Source: a virus
Strand: one strand, 5' to 3'
Length of the DNA stretch: 25,143 nucleotides
Virus record (IMG/VR): IMGVR_UViG_3300046003_008510
Location: 1-25,143 of that record
The notes beneath the pieces were generated by a model that worked only from the letters and a program-made list of their open reading frames with translations, did no database searches and was not told the origin of the DNA. Made by a program: the position numbers and the translations under genes. The first letter of the stretch is position 1. The number at the start of each line of letters is the position of its first letter. Below, one piece after another: positions 1 through 6,055 of this stretch.

Positions 1-1041
1 TACGGTGAAATTCTGGCGCGCGTGCATGACCTTGGCAACACCAGTGGTGGTGGCGATGCAATGGCCGAAGTGCATGGGCTCGTGAAGATGCTGCAGGATC
101 AATCGGACCAAAACCTCCAGGCATGGGTGGCGGCCAAGCACTACGCGGATCTGAGCACGCTCTCTTTTCACAATGGTCCGGTGATGGTGCATCGGATTCC
201 TGATTACTTGAGTTCGCGCAGGAAAGTTATAGGAGCAGACAAGATCGCTCTGTTGGTTTTCGACGGGTTGTCTTTGGATCAGTGGGTACAGATTCGTGAA
301 CGCTTGATCGAGAACACCAAGCGCTTCGCTTTTGATGAAGGCACCTCCTTCGCGTGGCTACCCACGGTAACTTCTGTTTCGCGCCAGGCAATGTTCTCCG
401 GGCGCAAACCCCGTGAATTCGAAGACTCCATCGGGCATACCAACAAGGAAGAGTCGTTGTGGAAGGCGTACTGGCAAGAGCAAGGCGTCAAGCCGAACGA
501 AATCATGTATCAGCGTTCGCTGCGCCAGGTGGAGCAATTGGATGCGTTGGCAACTGCTCTTGAAGATCGCCGACCGAAAATTGTGGGCCTGGTAATCGAT
601 GAGGTGGACGATCGCCTGCACAAGGAACGATCGAAGCAGGATGTGGCGCTGTGGATTGCGAACTGGCTCAAGACGGGGTTTGTTGAGCGCTTGTTCTCCC
701 TGCTGCTGGACAAGGGATTCCACATTTATCTGACAGCTGACCACGGCAATGTCGAGGCTGTCGGCATGGGGCGACCAACCCAGGGAGATATTCCAGAGAC
801 GCGGGGGGAACGCGTTCGGGTGTACCGCAGCGAACCATTGCTGGCCGATTCTGTGGCGAGCTACCCAAATACGGTGAAGTTGGACATCGCTGGACTACCG
901 GCGAACTTCATGCCCTTATTCGCAGGCGGGAGAACGGCTTTTGTTACCGACGGTGAGCAGGTGGTTGTGCACGGCGGTATCTCGGTAGAGGAGCTGATCG
1001 TCCCCTTTGTGAAAGTTAATTACGTGATTGGTAAAGAATGA
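1..1041 (+). CDS. pglZ: PglZ-type phosphatase-like protein of a BREX (type 3-like) system, 3' part
   Basis: The reading frame is open from base 1, so the gene begins upstream. The GTG at 22 is only an internal candidate. What is seen is an alkaline-phosphatase-superfamily PglZ domain: a hydrophobic strand ending in FDGLSLDQW (about 260-285), TSVSRQAMFSG with the expected Thr/Ser (about 370-402), IDEVDDRLH (about 595-620), the metal-site motif TADHGN (733-750) and a C-terminal HGGISVEELIVPF (about 970-1010). PglZ is a core BREX protein; BREX blocks replication of phage lacking the host methylation mark. The wording of these motifs is closest, from memory, to BREX-3 PglZ, and in BREX-3 pglZ is followed by brxA, which fits the overlapping next gene. 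Family PglZ is near certain; the BREX subtype is inference, because brxC, pglX and brxH are outside the window. Confidence 0.88.
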   Translation, partial: YGEILARVHDLGNTSGGGDAMAEVHGLVKMLQDQSDQNLQAWVAAKHYADLSTLSFHNGPVMVHRIPDYLSSRRKVIGADKIALLVFDGLSLDQWVQIRERLIENTKRFAFDEGTSFAWLPTVTSVSRQAMFSGRKPREFEDSIGHTNKEESLWKAYWQEQGVKPNEIMYQRSLRQVEQLDALATALEDRRPKIVGLVIDEVDDRLHKERSKQDVALWIANWLKTGFVERLFSLLLDKGFHIYLTADHGNVEAVGMGRPTQGDIPETRGERVRVYRSEPLLADSVASYPNTVKLDIAGLPANFMPLFAGGRTAFVTDGEQVVVHGGISVEELIVPFVKVNYVIGKE

Positions 1042-1760
1042 AAACATCAGCCCCGCAAATCGGGTTCGATCGGTTCATTCAGCTTGATTGGGCAGCTGCG
1101 GCACTGAGAGTACGTGCGGGAACGGCTGGGCTTGATGATCTGAATGCACTGCTCGACGTAGCCGAGCTTGGCCTTGAAGCCAGGAAAAAAACACGAACGG
1201 TCTTGAATCGGCTGTGGCTAGAGCCGCGCGCCGAACTGGTTGCCTTTGCCGACCAGGGAGCCAGCCTTTACAAGGCGCAGCCGGACATCCCGGTCGCAGC
1301 ACTTTGTTGGGGTATGGCCGTCGCTTGCTATCCATTCTTTGGGAAAGTGGCGGAATTGGTAGGCCGCCTTTCGTCCATTCAGGGCGACTGTGCCTCAGCC
1401 GAGGTCCACCGACGAATGAGTGAGATCTACGGCGAGCGCGAAGGCACGAGACGCATGACCAACATGGTCATCCAGACACAAGCAAGCTGGGGCGCCGTTG
1501 AACGCGTGGAAAAAGGAAAACGGGTGCTTCGCCTTGCGCCGAGAGTGATTGATAACGACGTTGTCACTGCGTGGCTCATTGAGGCGGCATTGCGCTGTAC
1601 CGGCAAGCCCGTCTCACTAATGACTCTGCAATCACTGCCAATACTGTATCCCTATACTTTTACCCAGCCATTGGGTTACGTCGTTTCAAACTGCGACAGT
1701 CTGGTACTGCGCACGGAAGGCCCCACCAACCAGTTTGTGGCGCTGCGCGAAAGCATTTAG
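1038..1760 (+). CDS. BREX-associated protein in the brxA position (possible divergent BrxA)
   Basis: A 240-aa soluble protein whose ATG overlaps the pglZ stop by ATGA, which suggests translational coupling. No clear signature motif is visible. The layout is a helical N-terminal half with a Lys/Arg-rich KTRTVLNRLWLEPR stretch, a hydrophobic ALCWGMAVACYPFF helix (about residues 89-102), then RMTNMVIQTQASWGAVE followed by a basic beta-like turn. That last part looks like a winged-helix unit. BrxA (DUF1819), the gene after pglZ in BREX-3 loci, is a roughly 200-aa DNA-binding protein with winged-helix domains and a similar R..N.V...WG arrangement. Position and architecture support a BrxA-like role; sequence similarity judged by eye is weak, and the C-terminus is longer than usual. 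It could be a different helper specific to this locus. Confidence 0.5.
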   Translation: MKTSAPQIGFDRFIQLDWAAAALRVRAGTAGLDDLNALLDVAELGLEARKKTRTVLNRLWLEPRAELVAFADQGASLYKAQPDIPVAALCWGMAVACYPFFGKVAELVGRLSSIQGDCASAEVHRRMSEIYGEREGTRRMTNMVIQTQASWGAVERVEKGKRVLRLAPRVIDNDVVTAWLIEAALRCTGKPVSLMTLQSLPILYPYTFTQPLGYVVSNCDSLVLRTEGPTNQFVALRESI

Positions 1761-1784
1761 AAAATATTTGAAGGATTTATTGTT

Positions 1785-3623
1785 ATGGCACGTATTGAGA
1801 ACCACAAGTTCAGTATCGAGGAAGCGTTCCGGGAGTGTTTCTACATTGTCCCCGACTATCAGCGGGAATATGTCTGGACGGACAAGGAAGTGCATCAGTT
1901 GCTGGATGACATCAACGAGCAAATTGATGCCGGCTCTGTCCGCGAATACTTCATCGGCACTGTGCTGGTCTCTCCGACCGATCAAAAAAATCACTACGAA
2001 GTCATAGATGGCCAGCAGCGGCTCACGACATTTTTCCTGCTGCTGTGCGCCTTGAAGTATCTGTTCCAGGGTGAGGCGCAGCGACAAACCATCAGCGGAT
2101 TGATCTCGACGAGCTATACCGACAGCGATGGCGAAACGAGGACCAGTCTGAAGCTGGAACCTCGTTACGAAAATGCTGGCGATGTCATGGCCAAACTGGT
2201 TGAACTGGATAACGACCCACAAGTTGTTCGTGCCGGCATCCAGTCTGCCGGGATCCCGAGTTTCGGATCACTGGAAAACCTGGTCAATGCCTACGGTACG
2301 ATTTACCGATACCTGAAGGACAACTACGACGACACGCCGAAACTGAAAAAGTATTGGGGCTACCTGGCCAACAATGTTGTGTTCATCCAGATATCCACCG
2401 ATGTCAGCAGCGCCTTAAAAATCTTCGAGACCATCAACGAGCGCGGCGTGGGTCTGAACCCAATGGACTTGCTGAAGAACCTGTTGTTCACGCAAGTGAA
2501 ACAGGCTCAGTTCACCCAGCTCAAAGACGAGTGGAAGAAGATCACCAAGCCGCTGGAGAAAGAAAAAGAAAAGCCACTGCGTTTCCTGCGCTATTTCCTC
2601 ATGGCCAACTACGTCATCAAGAACGAGCGCGGCGATGCGGTGGTGCGCGAGGACGAGATCTACGACTGGTTCATCGCCAAGGACAACTCGGCTCTTTGCG
2701 ACTACGCCAACAAGCCCTTCGAATTCGTCCGCAAGGTCATTCGCAACGTCGAGCATTACCTGGCATTCGCCAACGGCCTGGGCAACGATGGCAAGTCCAA
2801 TCTGGCGATGGATAGCCTCAAGCGGCTTGCTGGCGGTGCGTTCAGTTTGCACTACGTCCTGTTACTGGCGGCGGCCAATTTTCCCAAGCCGCTGTTCGAC
2901 CATTTCGTGTCGCAACTGGAAAGCTTCCTCTTCTATTACATCTTCACCAAAACGCCGACCAAGGATCTGGAACGTAGCTTCTCGCTTTGGGCCGACGAGT
3001 TGCGTGCGATTGCAGAGGCCAGCGATCCGATGAAACAAAAGGCTCAACTCAACGCCTTTGTCGCCGACCGCTTCGAGAAGAACATGGCCGGCAAGTCGCA
3101 GGAACTGGCCGATGCCCTCAAACGCTTCACCTTGTATTCGATGCAGCAGTACCGAACACGGTACCTACTGGCGCGGCTGACGCAGCACGTCGAGATGGCC
3201 TTCAGTGGGCTGAAGCTGCCTGGCAGCCTGGAGCCGTTCACCAATTTGGAAATCGAGCACATCCTGCCTAACAAGCCAGAGGGGGATCTGCGTGGAAAGT
3301 GGGCCACCGAAAACCAGGGTCTTGCCTACGACGACTACAAGAACCGGCTTGGCAATCTGACCTTGCTGGAAAAGCCGATCAACATCGTCGCAGGCAACGA
3401 TTTCTACACTGCCAAACAGGCCGAGTACCGCAAGAGTGGCAACTACCTGACGCGCAGTCTGGTTGAGCTGACCGACGTCGGTCAGAACACGTCCATCTCC
3501 CGGATCAATGCCAAGCTGGAATCGTTCCCGTCATGGGATGCGTCATCCATCGAAAAACGGCACGGTCTACTGATCGCGTTGGCTCAAGAGGTCTGGAAGA
3601 CGACACCCATCGACGTTTCTTGA
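1785..3623 (+). CDS. DUF262-DUF1524 fusion, GmrSD/BrxU-like type IV restriction enzyme
   Basis: A 612-aa protein with both halves of a GmrSD-type enzyme in one chain. The N-terminal DUF262 domain shows PDYQREYVW (about residues 23-31) and the nucleotide-binding/hydrolysis motif IDGQQRLTTF (about 74-83). A long helical middle leads to a C-terminal DUF1524 HNH-like nuclease domain with EHILPNKPEG (about 489-498) and RLGNLTLLEKPIN further on. Enzymes of this family use an NTP to cut DNA with modified bases such as glucosylated hydroxymethylcytosine; BrxU, found within a BREX island, is the closest functional precedent. The ATG follows a GAAGGA ribosome site about 10 bases upstream and lies 24 bases after the preceding stop, so it belongs to the same operon. 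Both motif sets look intact. The family call is strong; the substrate is inference. Confidence 0.87.
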   Translation: MARIENHKFSIEEAFRECFYIVPDYQREYVWTDKEVHQLLDDINEQIDAGSVREYFIGTVLVSPTDQKNHYEVIDGQQRLTTFFLLLCALKYLFQGEAQRQTISGLISTSYTDSDGETRTSLKLEPRYENAGDVMAKLVELDNDPQVVRAGIQSAGIPSFGSLENLVNAYGTIYRYLKDNYDDTPKLKKYWGYLANNVVFIQISTDVSSALKIFETINERGVGLNPMDLLKNLLFTQVKQAQFTQLKDEWKKITKPLEKEKEKPLRFLRYFLMANYVIKNERGDAVVREDEIYDWFIAKDNSALCDYANKPFEFVRKVIRNVEHYLAFANGLGNDGKSNLAMDSLKRLAGGAFSLHYVLLLAAANFPKPLFDHFVSQLESFLFYYIFTKTPTKDLERSFSLWADELRAIAEASDPMKQKAQLNAFVADRFEKNMAGKSQELADALKRFTLYSMQQYRTRYLLARLTQHVEMAFSGLKLPGSLEPFTNLEIEHILPNKPEGDLRGKWATENQGLAYDDYKNRLGNLTLLEKPINIVAGNDFYTAKQAEYRKSGNYLTRSLVELTDVGQNTSISRINAKLESFPSWDASSIEKRHGLLIALAQEVWKTTPIDVS

Positions 3624-3638
3624 AAAAGGTGAGCAACC

Positions 3639-4400
3639 GTGCCTAATGAGCGTTCATTCATCGATCAGATAGCAGCCAATGCCGGAGAAGATCCTGTTGT
3701 GGTCAGTCGCGTCATCGAGGAATTCTGCCTTGGTCTTCGAAGGGAGTTGGATGAGTACAAGGGAATCAACGGTGATTACATCGGGGAACAGCTTCATTGG
3801 GATATCAGCAATCGGGCTTTATTTCACCTACTAGGCTTCCTTGACCAGTTCTCCGAAAAATATCAATGGGAACCAGGCTCGGCGCGTGAGTACGTCTCCC
3901 GCCTATTCACCGAGGATGAGTGGAAGCCCTTTAGCCAGGAGTATTTCCGTGACAAGACTCCCAACCATCAGCAGTCCGCCGCTTCTGAAAGCGGTGCGCT
4001 CGATGAATTTTGCTCAATGGCATACGCTTGTGCAATGAGCCTGATGAGCAACGCCGACTACATACAGAAGGAACTTCCGAAAATCGAGTTACCTACAGAT
4101 ATTCGCGCTTCGGTCGAGTCTCTTTGTGCGGACTGGATCGGAACCAAGCATGATGTCGTCCACGAGCTGGGCGAATTGAAGGAAAGCTCAAATATCGAAG
4201 AGCGGGTTCGGCGAATCATGGCCTGGCTCGGCGAAGATATGGTCAAGCTCCAGGAGCAAGTCCGCAATCTGGAGGCGCTGGCCCGATCAGAAGATCGTTT
4301 CAAGCTGGCTTATCTGTTAGTCGGCGAATCCGGTGGAAACATTCTGCGAAGTTTCGTTGCAGCAGGTGAGTCTGCGGATCGAGTACTTGAAGGACGCTGA
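3639..4400 (+). CDS. unrecognised protein, companion of the DUF262-DUF1524 enzyme
   Basis: A 253-aa protein starting at GTG, 15 bases after the restriction-enzyme stop, with AAAAGGTGAG as ribosome site. I do not recognise the family. It is acidic, soluble and mostly helical, with no signal peptide or membrane segment. The first 35 residues (FIDQIAANAGEDPVVVSRVIEEF) have the spacing of a helix-turn-helix or HU-like helical hairpin, but no further HU hallmark follows. The central part has a Cys-containing helix (FCSMAYACAMSLM), and residues about 165-225 are rich in heptad-like Glu/Leu/Lys, suggesting a coiled coil. The base composition looks AT-richer than the phage genes on its right. Being last in a defence operon next to a modification-dependent nuclease, a defence accessory role is plausible but unproven. 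It could also be an unrelated cargo gene. Confidence 0.75.
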   Translation: MPNERSFIDQIAANAGEDPVVVSRVIEEFCLGLRRELDEYKGINGDYIGEQLHWDISNRALFHLLGFLDQFSEKYQWEPGSAREYVSRLFTEDEWKPFSQEYFRDKTPNHQQSAASESGALDEFCSMAYACAMSLMSNADYIQKELPKIELPTDIRASVESLCADWIGTKHDVVHELGELKESSNIEERVRRIMAWLGEDMVKLQEQVRNLEALARSEDRFKLAYLLVGESGGNILRSFVAAGESADRVLEGR

Positions 4401-4407
4401 TCCGAGA

Positions 4408-4875
4408 TTAGTCGTTGCGAAGCAGCCAAGCAGCCTCAGCCTCCCGTCGTGTGACCAGTCCCGGCAGCACTTTCCCTCCACCATAGATCCATCGCCGTAG
4501 CTCAGAAGCGGAGACAGCCCAATCCCGCTGATTGATCCGCCGCCGCAGCGTCGAGGTCTGCAACCGTCCTGCACCGAGATTGAACGTGAAATCCACGATA
4601 GCCGCGAGCCGCCCCTCGGGCTCGGTGGCCAGCACCGGGCAATAGCGCAAGGTGGCAACGAGTGCCGATTGGAGATCGCGCGCCAGATAGACCTCGGCCT
4701 CGACATTGCTGATCGGTGGGTACTTCGAATCGCAGAGATGTCCGTAGCCAATCGTCCAGTAGCCTGCGGGGCACACGTAGGGAACAGCCGTGATTTCCGT
4801 GCCGCGCTTCGCCTTGCGCTCGAACCCTTCGAAGCGCTTGGCCAGCTCGATGGCCGTTTTCGGCACCTCGATCAC
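4408..4875 (-). CDS. phage endolysin, GH24-type lysozyme
   Basis: A peptidoglycan muramidase that ends the lytic cycle. I choose the GTG at 4875, whose GTGA overlaps the holin stop, giving 155 aa beginning MIEVPKTAIELAKRFEGFE; a longer frame to 4956 exists but would overlap the holin gene deeply. Visible features are the catalytic Glu16 in KRFEGFE, then Cys35 and Thr41 in CPAGYWTIGYGH, matching the C-x5-T half of the E-D/C-T lysozyme triad, and FTFNLGAG plus LPGLVTRREAE in the C-terminal half, typical of the family. Glu to Cys spacing is 18 residues rather than the usual 8, through a basic insert. There is no signal-anchor segment, so export should depend on the adjacent holin. It is the last gene of the late operon and ends 7 bases from the convergent defence gene. 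Confidence 0.9.
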   Translation of the reverse strand: MIEVPKTAIELAKRFEGFERKAKRGTEITAVPYVCPAGYWTIGYGHLCDSKYPPISNVEAEVYLARDLQSALVATLRYCPVLATEPEGRLAAIVDFTFNLGAGRLQTSTLRRRINQRDWAVSASELRRWIYGGGKVLPGLVTRREAEAAWLLRND

Positions 4876-5348
4876 GATCGCACTCGATCGAAGACCCGCC
4901 CAAGGAACCAGAAATTGAGCACCCCGGCCCACAGGGCTTGATCGGCTTCCGTCCACGCATGCAGAATCGCCGCACCCCAGCCAGCGCCAGCAGTCACGGC
5001 AGCCACGAACGCCGCCGTCTTGGCCGCACAGTACAGCGCCATGAACCAGTAGGTGATCACAGGCCGCACGCTGGAGGACAGCGCATCAGCCCATGCCACG
5101 CCAGTTTTCTCGCCCTGGCCGCGCACCGCATCGCGCAGCGCTTCGATGGCCCCGGTATTCCAGGCTGCGTCAGCACTGGCACCGATCTCACCCATGCGCT
5201 GTGCACCACGCAACTTCTCGAACTCCAGCGCCTTGTCCTGCATGAACAGTTCGTGACTGCGCTCGCCATTGCGGTCCAGCCATTTGAGGATTTCCGGAGC
5301 GAGGCGAAACGCACCACCCAGTAAGCCGCCGAGCAGTGTCTCAATCAT
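4872..5348 (-). CDS. holin, GTA/3TM-holin family
   Basis: A 158-aa membrane protein expected to form the lesion that lets the endolysin reach the wall. It has a short N-terminal hydrophobic segment (LLGGLLGGAF, residues 5-14), a charged cytoplasmic middle, and two hydrophobic segments at about residues 94-118 and 138-151. The stretch TGVAWADALSSSVRPVITYWF is characteristic of proteins annotated as holin of 3TMs for gene-transfer release. The ATG at 5348 overlaps the end of the upstream gene by four bases, and its stop overlaps the lysozyme start, so the three lysis genes are translationally linked. No spanin (Rz/Rz1) pair is seen beside it. Membrane topology is predicted by eye only. Confidence 0.85.
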   Translation of the reverse strand: MIETLLGGLLGGAFRLAPEILKWLDRNGERSHELFMQDKALEFEKLRGAQRMGEIGASADAAWNTGAIEALRDAVRGQGEKTGVAWADALSSSVRPVITYWFMALYCAAKTAAFVAAVTAGAGWGAAILHAWTEADQALWAGVLNFWFLGRVFDRVRS

Positions 5349-5638
5349 TGCGCACCTCCGAACAGCTTGAGTTTCACGAATGCGCCGGCGAGCAGCGCCA
5401 TCACCAAACCCGTAACCAGCATCTTCACCATGGTCAGGCCGGCGGTTTTCTTGGCCTCGGTGAAGGCATCCAGAAGTCCGCGCAGTTCGTGGATGTCACG
5501 GGCGGCATCCGGTCCATCAAGGCCAACTTCCGACAGTGCATGCCGGGCACCACGCTCGGCGGCGCGCTCCAGAATTTCCTCGAATTCTTCCTGCGGCAGC
5601 GTCACCATCTTGCGCCGCTCGATTTGTGCTGCGTCCAT
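5345..5638 (-). CDS. DUF6127-like small membrane protein of the lysis module
   Basis: A 97-aa protein with an excellent GGAGGAC ribosome site just ahead of its ATG. The N-terminal part is soluble and acidic (LPQEEFEEILERAAERGARHAL), then DIHELRGLLDAF, then one transmembrane helix at about residues 68-88 and a short basic tail. This pattern matches a family of short prophage proteins (DUF6127, from memory) that sit directly upstream of 3TM holins. Single-helix topology with a cytoplasmic helical head would allow it to act as an antiholin or second holin, but that is inference from location. It is the first gene after the candidate terminator at 5651-5682. Confidence 0.75.
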   Translation of the reverse strand: MDAAQIERRKMVTLPQEEFEEILERAAERGARHALSEVGLDGPDAARDIHELRGLLDAFTEAKKTAGLTMVKMLVTGLVMALLAGAFVKLKLFGGAQ

Positions 5639-5650
5639 TGTTCAGTCCTC

Positions 5651-5682
5651 CAGAAATGCGAAACCCGCCTCGAGGGCGGGTT
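5651..5682 (-). terminator. candidate intrinsic terminator or attenuator between tail and lysis genes
   Basis: A perfect 8-bp stem (5662-5669 with 5675-5682, AACCCGCC paired with GGCGGGTT) closes a 5-base loop. Read on the - strand it is followed by TTTCGCATTT, a broken T-rich run rather than a clean one. It lies in the only sizeable gap of the late operon (66 bases) between the DUF2793-like fibre gene and the lysis genes. It may act as a partial terminator that holds down lysis gene expression, or as an mRNA 3'-end stabiliser. Confidence 0.5.
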
Positions 5683-5704
5683 CGGTGGTTGCAAAATCTT
5701 CAGT

Positions 5705-6055
5705 TCAGATCGCGACGCCAGCACTCCATCCGGCAACCTTGTAAGCGGAAAGGATCGCCTCGTCCTCGACAAAGCAGAGCCAGCCCACTTTGGGGACGTA
5801 ATACTCCCAGGCGCTCGCCACACGGACGGCGATCTGGTTGGTCTTGCCGACCCAGACGCCTGTGGCGGCGGCCGGGACAATGTAGCGATCACCGTCGACG
5901 GGGCTCGCCGGCGGCGTCGTCAGATCCCGATCCTTGACCGAGAGTCCGACCACCGCGCCAAGCCGTTTCAGGTTGGAGTCCATGCTGGTGTTCCAGCCCG
6001 ATTCGCCCAATGTCCAGCCGTAGGTGAGTCCAAGATTGGGATCAGTATTTGCCAT
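5705..6055 (-). CDS. DUF2793-like tail fibre/tip protein
   Basis: A 116-aa protein whose ATG overlaps the stop of the large hub gene as TGATG. It opens NTDPNLGLTYGWTLGESGWN and continues with SVKDRDLTTPP, SPVDGDRYIV, and a W-rich C-terminal half (GVWVGKTNQIAVRVASAWEYY). This order is typical of the DUF2793 domain found at the end of tail fibre or tip genes of many prophages, here as a free-standing short protein. It probably decorates or extends the tail tip made by the preceding gene. No trimerisation or enzymatic motif is visible. Confidence 0.75.
   Translation of the reverse strand: MANTDPNLGLTYGWTLGESGWNTSMDSNLKRLGAVVGLSVKDRDLTTPPASPVDGDRYIVPAAATGVWVGKTNQIAVRVASAWEYYVPKVGWLCFVEDEAILSAYKVAGWSAGVAI

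Noticed and set aside
4385-4420. Attachment site or shared terminator at the defence-prophage junction
   Set aside because: No inverted repeat, T tract, tRNA end or visible direct repeat partner is found in the window.
4408-4956. Longer lysozyme start at 4956
   Set aside because: It would add 27 residues lying wholly inside the holin gene; the GTG at 4875 overlaps the holin stop as GTGA and gives the normal family start.
4502-4975. 157-aa open frame on the - strand overlapping holin and lysozyme, considered as an embedded spanin
   Set aside because: No signal peptide, membrane anchor, lipobox or coiled coil; it is Arg/Gly/Ser-rich, as expected of a shifted frame.
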